A stretch of 64,000 bases of DNA, from contig NC_059406.1 in assembly GCF_905220565.1 (NCBI RefSeq), positions 11,480,001 through 11,544,000 on the forward strand, written 5' to 3'. The position numbers were made by a program, and so were the translations under genes. The notes beneath the pieces are model-generated. The model made no database searches. It was not told the DNA's origin and worked only from the letters and a program-made list of their open reading frames with translations. Origin of the DNA: Melitaea cinxia (lineage: Eukaryota > Arthropoda > Insecta > Lepidoptera > Nymphalidae). Below, one piece after another: positions 54,099 to 64,000 of the stretch. Within the stretch, counting starts at the first letter, position 1. Each line of letters opens with the position of its first letter.

Positions 54099-57036
54099 AG
54101 ACCACGAGGAGCCACCGCGTGCCACATTTCAGCAGTTCACACATTCGGATCGTCCATATTGAGGATTACGACTGGAAAACCGGTTGTGATATATTAAATC
54201 ATAGTGCTAATGGAGCGACCATAACATTTTTGAAACAAAAAACGATGATCAAATAGTTCAAAGTTTAATAACTCACGAGACAAGTTGAAAATCGAAATAA
54301 AATAAAAACATGTCGGCGCTCCGGCGGTTACCGGTCAGTGCTCGTACGTTTCATTCATATCCTCGACGTCGAGTGAAATCGTTTTGTAAATAAATTTACG
54401 ATGTTAAGTTACGCGAATCGTAGAATATTTTGCACAAATTCGAATCATTAGCCAAAAAGACTGACCGTAGGCGGCCGGGCGCTGCTACGTCCGCCGATGT
54501 TTAGGCATACAACAAAACGAATTCCATCAATTGCTTTACTGTGGAACTGCGGAGATACTTATCCATTCGGCGTAATCTCCATGAAACTTCTGATGCCGAG
54601 CACAAAATTGATTCATAACCACATAAGCTGTTCATTTCTTCCATTACGTATAATGAAATAATGTATATATTTCAATTAAGAGTCATACGTTGAAGATTCA
54701 AGCGCTTACTCTCAGTCTGAGCTTCATGGACGTTAGCGTTACGTAGTTTTGCTGCATGCCTAAAGTTGTGTGTGGATACTTCGACACACGATTAACGTAT
54801 TAAATATACTACTTGTATGGACCAAACCGTCGTCAATACGGACGCATTACCTATCCCTTAACCCCTAATATTAAATCAACATTATTTATCTACTTAATCA
54901 TCTTATCGTTATACGTGTACAGTAAATAATATATGGCCTTATGTAAATTATTTCCCTCGTTTGTTGGTATACATATTATGCTTCTGTCGAGGAACGTGTA
55001 TAAGTATTAACGTAATATTGAGTGTTGGGATGCGATACGAATTTTACGTTTGTCGTTACCGCGTGTTGTTAGTCATGCTCGAATAATAATGCACGTTTAG
55101 GAGATGAGTGTTTCTAAAATTGGATTAATATAAGTAGTATGATTTATCATATAATATACGGTCTTTTCATCTTTTATATAAACTCCTTTACGTCCCGTTT
55201 TAAGTGATTCGAATTGTATTATGTAATCCGGAATTGTATATAATTATCAAAATGTTATATCACCTCTAAGCTCTTACTTTTTACGCTTGACCTGTTCAAC
55301 ATGTCATATTAAATCTTCTGTCTTTTGTATATTATTAAAAATTGTGATATTGTTATAAAATGAAATACATACGTCGTAACTGTGGATATTTATGTGAACT
55401 TGCTTTAAGAGTTCATATTGTGTGTTAACTGTTAAAATTGCTTCGTATTCGTTTGTCCCGTACGGGCCTCGATACTACATCCTTTCTATCACTCTCTATA
55501 TAATTCTAAATATTGTTCGTTAAATCCTTTAATATTATATCCTAATGTTAGATATTCAGTGCTCAAATATTTTTTTGTTAAAGTGTTAGTATCGTTATTG
55601 TGATTTACTCATTTGCGATGGTAAAATAATGTTTAAAAATTTACCCACTCCAGGCCAAATGTTTAGCGAATTACACGGAGTTTGATAAAATCACATAAAT
55701 ATATAAACGTTATGTTTTTAATGCTACATTTTATTATACATCCGAGTAACATCATAATGTAATCTTGAAAACCGTTTTTCTGCTCTGAGCCGGTTCGCGG
55801 CGTGACCTCCGCATACTTGGACGCACCGGGAGATAAACACAGCTTACAAATACATTAATCGGCAATTAAATAAAATCCTTTCGAATAATAAACACAGTTA
55901 TATATAAATGCTTTTCGAAACTTATTTTAAATCGAAGTGTAGCGTTGAAAACATAAAACACATTTCACTTAACAAACACGGGAGTTATTGTTAGCTTTTC
56001 TATATATTAGTATTTATCATGGATAACATATCTGTAGAACGTGGTTTGTCTAGTCCAAATCTCAATAATATATTTAAAAATACATATATTTACTCGTCTT
56101 ATTAAAATAAATGAAATTTCTTGAATGATTTTAGTGATCTCGGACTGAATACGTTCGTAGTCTTCATATGATATTTATTTTTCACAAAAGCACACATATT
56201 ATACGATTATATCAAATGTTATATAAATACATATAATGATTGTCGTTTCAAAGTTGATAATTAAAATGTACCTATCTCGTGTGCTTTATTATTAGGAGTT
56301 GTTTAGAAGATTTTTTTTAGAAAAATGTACCTAATGAATGGATAGAATTGATGTCGGATAAATAATGTATTCAATGTATATCCTCTCAAAGTAATTAATC
56401 GAAATTTGGTTAAAATGAATTCGGTATGATGACCTCCGTTGGTCGCATAGGAAATTTTTTAAAGTCAGATCTCTCTCTTTTATTAGATATCAAATACGGA
56501 GTAATAGATTTCCTTTCGTAAAACGTTTTGCATTGACGATAATTCACGATTGGATCATTTTGTATATACTTGCAAATGTATGTCATCAGGTAAGCGAACA
56601 ACGCATCGACTGAAGAAGCAACGGTTCCACTATCTGCATAAACATTAAATTTTGTTTATAAGTTTTTTTAAACGTGTTTTATATTTTAGTGCTATTAATT
56701 TTAATTAAAGGTTTATGAAGATACTGCGATCGAGCTAGTAATAAAGAAAAGCGCACAGCCTTCATTAAAATACATTAATATTTTATTCCATACTTCATTG
56801 ACACATTAAAATACCTTTACCATTTGACAATACTTGGTAAATATTATTTTTAAGTGTAAAATGTGATGATCACGTCATAATCATTATAAGACGTTTACGC
56901 TACGATTCTAGTATTAAATCACTAACATTGCATGTATCTTTGTATAAATGCATATATGTAAATGTTACATGTTTAAACACATTATTGAATTTAGAATTTT
57001 TATGAAAAAAATAAATAAATATCCGTATTTCAAATA
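54099..57036 (+). other. unc-13: Probable unc-13 3' UTR
   Basis: About 2.9 kb without repeats or reading frames follows the stop. AATAAA hexamers occur at 54296, 54301 and 54389 (early options) and as an overlapping pair at 57010-57019. The last is followed by GT-rich sequence (TTGGTGTTTTTGTTTTATG at 57041-57059), so cleavage near 57030-57040 is the best guess. Four Pumilio-type sites (TGTAAATA 54385; TGTATATA 54662, 55235, 56561) are present. Confidence 0.5.
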
Positions 57037-57710
57037 TAGCTTGGTGTTTTTGTTTTATGTTCCAGTTTCTGATTTTGATTAATTTTATTAATATTCAATA
57101 TGCAATAAATTTGATCTAATAATTACTTAAAACCAATGTCATCTACACAATCTTCTCTTTTGTGTTTTTGAAAAAATATCAGAATTATAAAGACTGCTTG
57201 ACGTCTAATAATATGGTAAAATATTATACTAAATATCCTTTCTAAATTATTTTGCCGGTTACCAATCGCAAAGGTACAAAAAAAAAATTGCAAAGTGCCA
57301 GTCGTATTCACAGACATAATTATTATACCATGAAAACCTACGACATTAGTATACATTAGTAAGATTGAACTAAAATCAATTACTTTCATCATTGGCCTTA
57401 GTCCGTCTGTTGCAGACGACTTAGTATCAGCGTGAGTTAATGAGACAGCTCTTTTCGTGGCTGAATAAGCCGATTCGTGAGCGGGGTAGCCTCTGCCACA
57501 TGCTTTGTAGATAAACTAGGCGGTGATAGGTGGTTTTTGCTTTCTTCTTGCCGCTAAAATCTTTCTTATACCATATTATAATATGTCCTTTATTAAAATT
57601 TTGCCTAATTTATAATTATTCAAAAGTAAAATTAAACCTATGTTTCGTGAATGAATGACAGTGAAGCTTTAATACTAAAAATTTATGCACAATATTAACT
57701 TATTTCTTCA
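57037..57710. other. Intergenic stretch
   Basis: No gene recognised. A GC-richer block at 57389-57530 (GGCCTTAGTCCGTCTGTTGC; GCCGATTCGTGAGCGGGG) looks like an old transposon fragment. Confidence 0.5.
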
Positions 57711-57987
57711 CGCTTCAGCCTGTAATATCCCACTACTGGGCATAGGCCTCTTTCCCCGTGTAGGAGAAGGATCAGAGCTTAATCCACCACGCTGCTCTAA
57801 TGCGGGTTGGCGGATATATTCCCTACTATGAGTAACGATCGCTATCAGGTGTACATGATAACAACCGGGACCGACGGCTTAACGTGCTCTCCGAGGCACG
57901 GTGAGGAGACCCACAAGGACTGCACAAACACCCAGACTACGGCAAACACTTGTATGTCCAATACAAATGTTTGTCATGTGCGGGGAT

Positions 57988-58598
57988 TTGACAAAGTGAA
58001 CAAATGGATGCAGACGTGGCGGATAAAAGCAAGCGCTACTAAATCGGTGCAGGTAACTTTTGCCCTCCGACAAGGAAATTGCCCTCCGGTAAAACTTGGC
58101 GACAACACACCACCCACCAGCGATTGCGTAAAATATTTGGGTCTACACCTCGATCGCCGTCTAACATGGAAAAACCACATTAAAGCCAAGAGAGACGAAA
58201 TATCCATACAACACCGGAATCTGTACTGGATGCTAGGTAGAAATGCAAAACTATCGCTAGATAACAAGCTCTTGCTCTACAAAGCGATAATTAAACCAAT
58301 ATGGATGTACGGGATACAGCTATGGGGAAGCGCAAGCGACTCTAATGTAAATGTAATCCAGAGGCAACAGAACAAAATACTTAGATCTATAGCCAATGTA
58401 CCCTGGTACGTCACCAACAATGAGATCATGCAACACCTATCGATGAATTCTGTGAGGCACGAGATCCGGTCCAATACCTCAAGATATAAAGAAAGGCTAT
58501 TAAACCACCCGAATGAGCTAGCCCGTCAATTAACTATCGACGACTGTATCAAAAGGTTAAGAAGGCATAACATACTGGAACTACAAAACAGACAGTGA
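57988..58598 (+). pseudogene. LINE reverse transcriptase, C-terminal fragment
   Basis: About 200 codons reading FDKVNKWMQTWRIKASATKS, VKYLGLHLDRRLTWKNHI and IIKPIWMYGIQLWGSAS, to a TGA at 58596-58598. These blocks match the thumb/post-catalytic part of jockey-clade reverse transcriptases. The catalytic YxDD region and the endonuclease are absent. The frame also runs open upstream into the SINE; that part is not native. Confidence 0.8.
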
Positions 58599-58721
58599 AC
58601 TGGAGAAAAACTGAGAGTAGATATCTCATTGGAGGCACACTCAGCCACAGACGAATATCACAACCAATTTGCTTATAGTTCGGACAGACTGATTGCAAAT
58701 ACTACAAAAAAAAAAAAAAAA
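57988..58721 (+). mobile_element. jockey-like non-LTR retrotransposon, 5'-truncated
   Basis: Insert with a poly-A tail (58705-58721) and a 12-bp target duplication ATGTGCGGGGAT (57976-57987 and 58721-58732). Its open frame encodes the C-terminal end of a LINE reverse transcriptase. Heavy 5' truncation is usual for target-primed insertion. Confidence 0.85.
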
Positions 58722-59072
58722 TGTGCGGGGATCACACGCAACCGCCAGCACAACAGGTACAATCCATGGCTGTCACCGTTGCGCTAACGCGGCGTCCTTA
58801 AACTTAACTACACACAAAAAAGTATTTATAATTTTACAGCATTATATACTCTGCAATCTAATTATTAATTATATCATCTCTTCTTCTTCTTCTCTATTAT
58901 TCAGAAATTATATCAAATCATTTTCTTTTACGATGAATAAAGTTTCCTACGACATGTCAATTTAATGAAAGATTCGAAAGGTTTCGTCGAACAGAAACAC
59001 AATGAAACTTCCACGTAAACAGCTGACATAGTCTATTTGGGTAACATGTTGGAACGTAGACACGACGAGAGA

Positions 59073-59150
59073 GTGACGTCACAGGAAAACGGTGCAAAGT
59101 CGGCTATTTAAAAACGTCACTCATTCATAAACAGCACACATCACTGCGGA
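59073..59150 (+). promoter_or_regulatory. Core promoter with CRE palindrome for downstream gene
   Basis: GTGACGTCAC at 59073-59082 is a full CREB/ATF site. TATTTAAA at 59105-59112 acts as a TATA-like box. CATCACTGC at about 59139-59147 is initiator-like, 30-38 bp after the TATA. An unbroken leader without upstream ATG follows to the start codon at 59222. Confidence 0.55.
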
Positions 59151-59221
59151 CTTGACCACCGCGAGATACACACGGCTTGAGTTATTTTTATATAATAGTA
59201 TTATAGTTTGTGTTGTGCAAA

Positions 59222-59272
59222 ATGAGTGGAAATTTTCTTACGATACCCGGAGAGAGACACATACGATCGCGG
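59222..59272 (+). CDS. First coding exon of an unidentified gene (3' partial)
   Basis: ATG in good context (GCAAAATG) and 17 codons, MSGNFLTIPGERHIRSR, then a donor CGG|GTAAGG, phase 0. The promoter elements and ATG-free leader upstream support a real start. I do not recognise the protein from so short a segment. No further exon was found up to 64000, so the first intron is longer than 4.7 kb or the model is wrong. Confidence 0.5.
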
Positions 59273-60729
59273 GTAAGGCTTCGTTTATGTAAATGCATGA
59301 AACATTGTCCAATATTTAATTCACATAATGCAATAAATTCTACTTATCAGTCAGTAAGAAATATACGTCTTTGTTGTTATAATTGAGTTTGTTATGACTA
59401 GCACGTTCTTAGGATATAGTTTTCATAAGCGTACATACAACGTTTCATATTCAAATTTTGTTTTATAAAGTATTGTGTACACCATATATTTTTCGTTACA
59501 AGTACGGGCTATAAGCGTATTTTTATATTATATTAATTATTACAAACCACCCAAAAGTTTTGCTATTGACTAACTAAGGTATTACAAATGTAAATATAAC
59601 TAACATAACACTCATCACTTAACGTTTAAAAGCTTATTGTGAATTCTCATTAACGCTATTATTATTATTTATTTACATATTAAATATTGACTACATTTTT
59701 TTAATTTATTAGATTAAATAAAAGAATTTCTACTACAAAAAGATATGACATCCCAAATTAATTTCGATTTTATGGAACATTTATTAAAAACTAAAAGCTT
59801 TTTCAATAAACTGTAACGTTCAATTCATACTAAAATTCTTAAAATTAGAACACAACTACGCGAGGTTATTTTTGCAAAGAAATTAAAATCTAAAAAGTGT
59901 TTGTATATATTTTATAGGAAAATCGGTTTTAATTTTCCTAAGTAGCAATTTACACAGTTGTTGTAACAAAGAATGATAATGAGGCATAAACTCTTAGACC
60001 GTGTAAAACACATATATAAGACTATGATACTTGAATTTTTGCAATTGTCTGTATCGAGCTGAATTGAACTGCGAACAGCCAGTACTAGGTAAAGTAGGTA
60101 TGAATAAGACTCTATTTAGGAGAAGGGTTGGAGCTAGTAGACTAGTGGCCGTTGGTGGACAATTTCTTTACCACAATTAAATGTTACGACAACAACTGAG
60201 ACTTATGGTTTTACTTTTTTCTCCGAGACATAATAAAAAATTATAAGAATCAAACCAAAAACTAAAGCAAAAATCGAACATACGACTCCCGGCATTAATG
60301 TCTCTCCCATCACTATATTGGAATGGTTGTTTTTCTTTTCTATCTTATAGCGTGATAATAATTAATAGGTATTCGCTAGATGATGCAGCATCAAGGAAAC
60401 AAAACTCACGAAAATATATTAGAACGCAATAATTGCTACAAGTGAAGAGAAAATTAATTCTTGTGTGTTGTGTATTGTACTTTTAATAAAGTCATATAAC
60501 TACGTGATCTTGAACTTAAATCTTAAATCATGTTTATGCAAATAGACTGAGTTGCAAATTTTGGTATAAACAAGAGTTCATTTGTCACAAAAAACTTATT
60601 CTTTGTTTTTAAAATAAGCTGTTATTGTTACGTATAGAAGTGGTGTTTTAACATTATTTTGAGTTTTTTTTTTACAAATGAAGTAAATCTGTATACTTGC
60701 TTATGTAATACTTGATATATATACCTATA

Positions 60730-60900
60730 GGTGAAAAGGTTGCAACTTATTCTACCACGCTACTTCATTGCGTGCCGGCGAATAATTCCCATATGTATTA
60801 AGTAACGATCGCTATCAGGTGCTTATGATAACAACAGTAACCTCATGTAGTCTTCGAGGTACGGTAAAAAGTCCCACAATGTAATTTCACTATGGCCGTG
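60730..60900 (-). repeat. Decayed SINE-family body
   Basis: ACGATCGCTATCAGGTGCTTATGATAACAAC and neighbouring words match the body of the 10693/57711 family with many changes. Confidence 0.5.
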
Positions 60901-62610
60901 TCAATTAGCACAGTACATTACCGATCATTCGCGATCCGATTCTGATTTGATTATGTTATATAGTATTGAAATGAAAAATTCTTTGTCGATCTGAGAGCAG
61001 CTAAACTTGCCACTTAGAATGAGAAATAAGTTTAGCGGCTCAAATCAGGAGGATTTTTTTATTAAAGTTAATTCAAAGTTTTAAGATCAATATACCATTA
61101 AGGAAAAGGTGTTTTGGAACTAGGAAGGTGTCCTCGAAAAAAATTTAATTCTTTATATTTACGTCCGTGCATTATGTATTGTTTTATTATAATTATGTTT
61201 TCATAATTTTTAAAGTTATACTTCTTTTGAAGCGTTTGGGGAAAATGACGATAGTAAATTTTTACAATACGAGCGCACACCGTCACAAAAAAACCAACAC
61301 CCTGAAGTTAGTCAACGAAGAAGAAGTTAGCTAACCAATGAAGATTAACTTCTTACGTGCGTACATAAGTACACACACTTTTTTTGTAAACTTTATGAAG
61401 AAACTTCTTGAATATCTTTTATCTTTACTTTCTTAACTATCTTCACTTTTCAAAACTTTGAAAAATATTTTGTTATTTTATTATAAGAACACAAAATTCT
61501 ACAAATTATATATAAAAACGTGTCTATAAAATGATAAAATTTATCATGTGTACGTTTTATTGTTATTTGTAATTTTTACGTCAGTGGATATCACTTTATA
61601 GAGCTCATCTATTATAAAGTAGAACAATGAGAAAAGTGTTTTACGATAATCATTTTAACACAATCATTGAACTCCAGACATCGACACTATAAACTAGAGA
61701 AGTATTTGTTACAATGTCGCATACATATGGAACTCAGCCAAGATCTGCGATGTGCGCCGAAATGTACGATTGTCACGAATAAAATGAAAAATCTAACCTA
61801 TATATTTTAAGGTTGATTTAAAAAATTTAATAATAAATCTTTTATATGTATTTACCGCTGTTAGCACTAATTGAATCTGTTGAAGTTAGAAACTATTCTT
61901 TGAAACAGAAACCATGCAATAACTATTATATAGTAAGGGATTTTCATAGAATGTATAAAGGTATAGAAATATTTATTTATTTATACTTGATTGCACACTT
62001 ACAGGAACATTAAAAAAAGAGAAAAAATAACATACTGACTAAAGTGCAAAGGCGGTCGGTCTTATCATTGATAGTGATTTCTTACAGACAACCCGTCTTT
62101 AAAGGAAACAGAAATAATGATCACATACAACAAAGATAGCTTTTAATTTGATTTACTTTAAACAATAGTAATAGCCCAAAAGATTTACGACAGCAAAAAA
62201 AAAACAACGACACCAGTAGAGAAACTGTAGCTAGCAATCTAAATACAATTTAATTGCTATAATGGTTTCTTTAGAAAAAAAATTGTGAAGGTTAGATGTG
62301 TGTAAATATTTTTAATTTAAGAAAAAAGTAATAAAATGGTTTAGCTGACTAGTTATATAAAAACAACGCATGGAATAAATCGGAAATGGAAAAATTTGAC
62401 TACATAATATGTATGACTTATACTATTAAAACCGTGTTAATTATATGCTATGTATATGTAATAAAGATAAAATTTGGCAGGAAGGTAGTTTATAATTAGT
62501 AAATGTTCACTCAGAACGGAATTTTTGATAGGGCCTGATTAAAGGCGTCTAAGGTCTCACAGGTTTCTATTAAAGTCCTTCATTTTTTTCATCATTTAAA
62601 ATTACCTACG

Positions 62611-62925
62611 ACTACTGTAGTAAAGAGTATAGCCACCCCCTCTCTTCCCTTGGGTGTTGTAAGAGGTGACTAAGGCATAACACAGTTCCGCTACCACCTT
62701 GGAACGGCAGGATAACCATCCAACTGCTGCTGGCTTTGAAATACACAGGCCGAAGACGCAGCAGCGTCTTGGGTGCGACAAAGCTAGCACTGCGGTCACC
62801 AACCCGCCTGCCCAGCGTGGTGACTATGGGCAAAACACATGAGTTTACATCATTTTTCGGCACGAACTTGTGGAAGCCTATGACCAGCAATGGTCTGTAA
62901 TAGGCTGAAATGATGAAATGATGAC
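62611..62925 (+). mobile_element. RTE-like 3' end
   Basis: CCACCCCCTCTCTTCCCTTG near 62633, CCGCCTGCCCAGCGTGGTGAC near 62803 and GGTCTGTAATAGGCTGAAATG near 62891, ending in an ATGA-rich tail; same family and orientation as 38631-38968. Confidence 0.6.
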
Positions 62926-63209
62926 TAAAAATACCTAAATATGGTTTGAAAAGACCTAAAGGAAAACTGTTTTCGCACGACTGTGTACCGAACCATAAAT
63001 GTGGTATATACAAAAAGGTCTTAAATAATTTTAATATAATGATGAAGGGTGAGTAAACCGCGATAAAATCCGAAAGGGTCGTTTTGTTGTTATGAGTGAA
63101 ATACGCGTAAATATTAGAAAACAATAAAGAATAGGGTATTAAATAAAAACAGTTGTTTGATCCTTACAGTAGTTACTTAAACCATATGTAAAGGGAAGTC
63201 ACAGAAAAT

Positions 63210-63826
63210 AATTGTGTTTGCTCGCAAACGAAAAAAAAACCGACTTCAATTACATCGACAAGTAATACAACGTAGATCGACGAAAAAATAGTCAAGCAAC
63301 TACGCGTTGTCAAAGATTACTCAAAAAGTAGTTATCAGATCTCGATAAAATTTATATGTGACCACATGATAAACATCAGCTTTCGATTAAATTAAAAATT
63401 ATCAAAATCGATACACCCAGTAAAAAGTTATTACGGATTTTCGAGAGTTTCCCTCGATTTCTCTGGGATCCCATCATCAGATCCTGGTTTCCTTATCACG
63501 GTACCACACTAGGGATATCCCTTTTCCAACAAAAAAAGAATTATCAAAATCGGTACATCCAGTAGAAAGTTATGCGGTATAATACAACGTAGGTCGACGA
63601 AAAAAGCGTCAAGTAAAAACGCATTATTAGATATAACTCGAAAAGTAGTTGTTAGATCTCAAATAAATTTAAATGGGACCAATTGGCACACACCACCTTT
63701 CGATTAAAACAAAATTTGTCGAAATCGGTCCACACGGTCAAAAGTTCTGATGTAACATACATAAAAAAAAAAAAAATACAGTCGAATTGAGAACCTCCTC
63801 CTTTTTTGGAAGTCGGTTAAAAATTG
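63210..63826 (-). repeat. Repeat family R1, inverted, with internal duplication
   Basis: Reverse complement order of 29459-29900, starting AATTGTGTTTGCTCGCAAACG and ending GAACCTCCTCC ... AAGTCGG. The block AACGTAG-TCGACGAAAAAA occurs twice (about 63270 and 63588), so part of the unit is duplicated. Confidence 0.65.
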
Positions 63827-64000
63827 TTTACGGATAAGAAAATTTTTACGATCGAGCAATGTTTTAACAAACGAAATGACCGTATTTATGCTCAAAAGTT
63901 CTAAGCAAGGTTCCCAATTAGTCAACAGAGTACAACGTGGGCATTGTCCGACTTTAGTGATGATTTGGTGAGGTGTTAGCGATGAAGGAGTGACCGAGCC

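Larger units (their letters stand above)
57711..58798 (-). mobile_element. tRNA-derived SINE split by a LINE insertion
   Basis: Left part 57711-57987 and right part 58733-58798 together reproduce the SINE at 10693 (CGCTTCAGCCTGTAATATCC ... GTGCGGGGAT / CACACGCAACCGCCAGCACA). They are separated by the LINE at 57988-58721, flanked by a repeated ATGTGCGGGGAT. Confidence 0.85.
59273..64000 (+). other. Putative first intron of the downstream gene
   Basis: AT-rich with scattered repeats: a decayed SINE at about 60730-60890, an RTE-like 3' end (62611-62925), a repeat piece at 63040-63125 and an R1 copy (63210-63826). No coding exon was recognised. Confidence 0.5.

Noticed and set aside
57807..58598. 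A 263-residue native gene
   Set aside because: The first 60 codons are SINE sequence and the rest is the truncated C-terminal end of a LINE reverse transcriptase with poly-A tail and target duplication.
61692..61782. Short frame MSHTYGTQPRSAMCAEMYD as a second exon of the downstream gene
   Set aside because: No acceptor in the right phase and no donor; it ends in a stop after 22 codons and resembles nothing known to me.
62612..63124. 170-residue minus-strand protein
   Set aside because: It runs across an RTE-like repeat and AT-rich sequence with no domain; a chance frame.

Overview
The window reads as animal, most likely lepidopteran (moth or butterfly), nuclear DNA. It is AT-rich with GT-AG introns and carries repeat families typical of Lepidoptera: tRNA-derived SINEs, RTE-like 3' ends finishing in ATG-rich tails, a jockey-like LINE, a Helitron-like 3' end and a Ty3/Gypsy-like LTR element. 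The species call is an inference from repeat style and protein similarity; no search was run.

Positions 1-54098 (+) hold nearly all of one gene, unc-13 (Munc13 family), the presynaptic vesicle-priming factor. I traced 27 exon positions by splice sites and family knowledge. A very large 5' exon (1-3698, open at the window edge) encodes a low-complexity N-terminal region of about 1,232 residues. Exons 2-27 encode the C1 domain (exon 5), the calcium-type C2B domain (exons 7-10), the MUN domain (exons 11-23) and the C2C domain (exons 24-27), ending at a TGA at 54096-54098. Exons 2-27 (using 7a) sum to 3,714 nt, an exact multiple of three, so the model closes in frame. The protein within the window is about 2,469 residues.

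Two parts of the gene are unusual. Exon 7 exists as two phase-compatible versions (7a, 12305-12399; 7b, 12539-12645); joining both breaks the frame, so they look mutually exclusive. Exon 20 starts a nearly perfect 130-bp tandem array (46350-49189, about 22 copies). Each unit carries the 3' part of exon 20, its splice donor, a TACTAAT branch-point-like motif and a potential AG acceptor, so every extra copy could form an in-frame 54-nt cassette.

The 24.5-kb intron 10 (14783-39275) separates C2B from MUN and is full of transposon pieces, including a minus-strand LTR element at 34886-37149 (LTR, primer-binding site, gag with one internal stop, a GGGAAAC slip site and the start of protease) lying inside another repeat. 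A probable 3' UTR runs from 54099 to about 57036. The intergenic stretch contains a SINE split by a jockey-like LINE with a 12-bp target duplication. At about 59073-59272 a second + strand gene begins: a CRE palindrome, TATA-like box, initiator-like site and a 17-codon first coding exon. Its identity is unknown and no further exon was recognised before the window ends.
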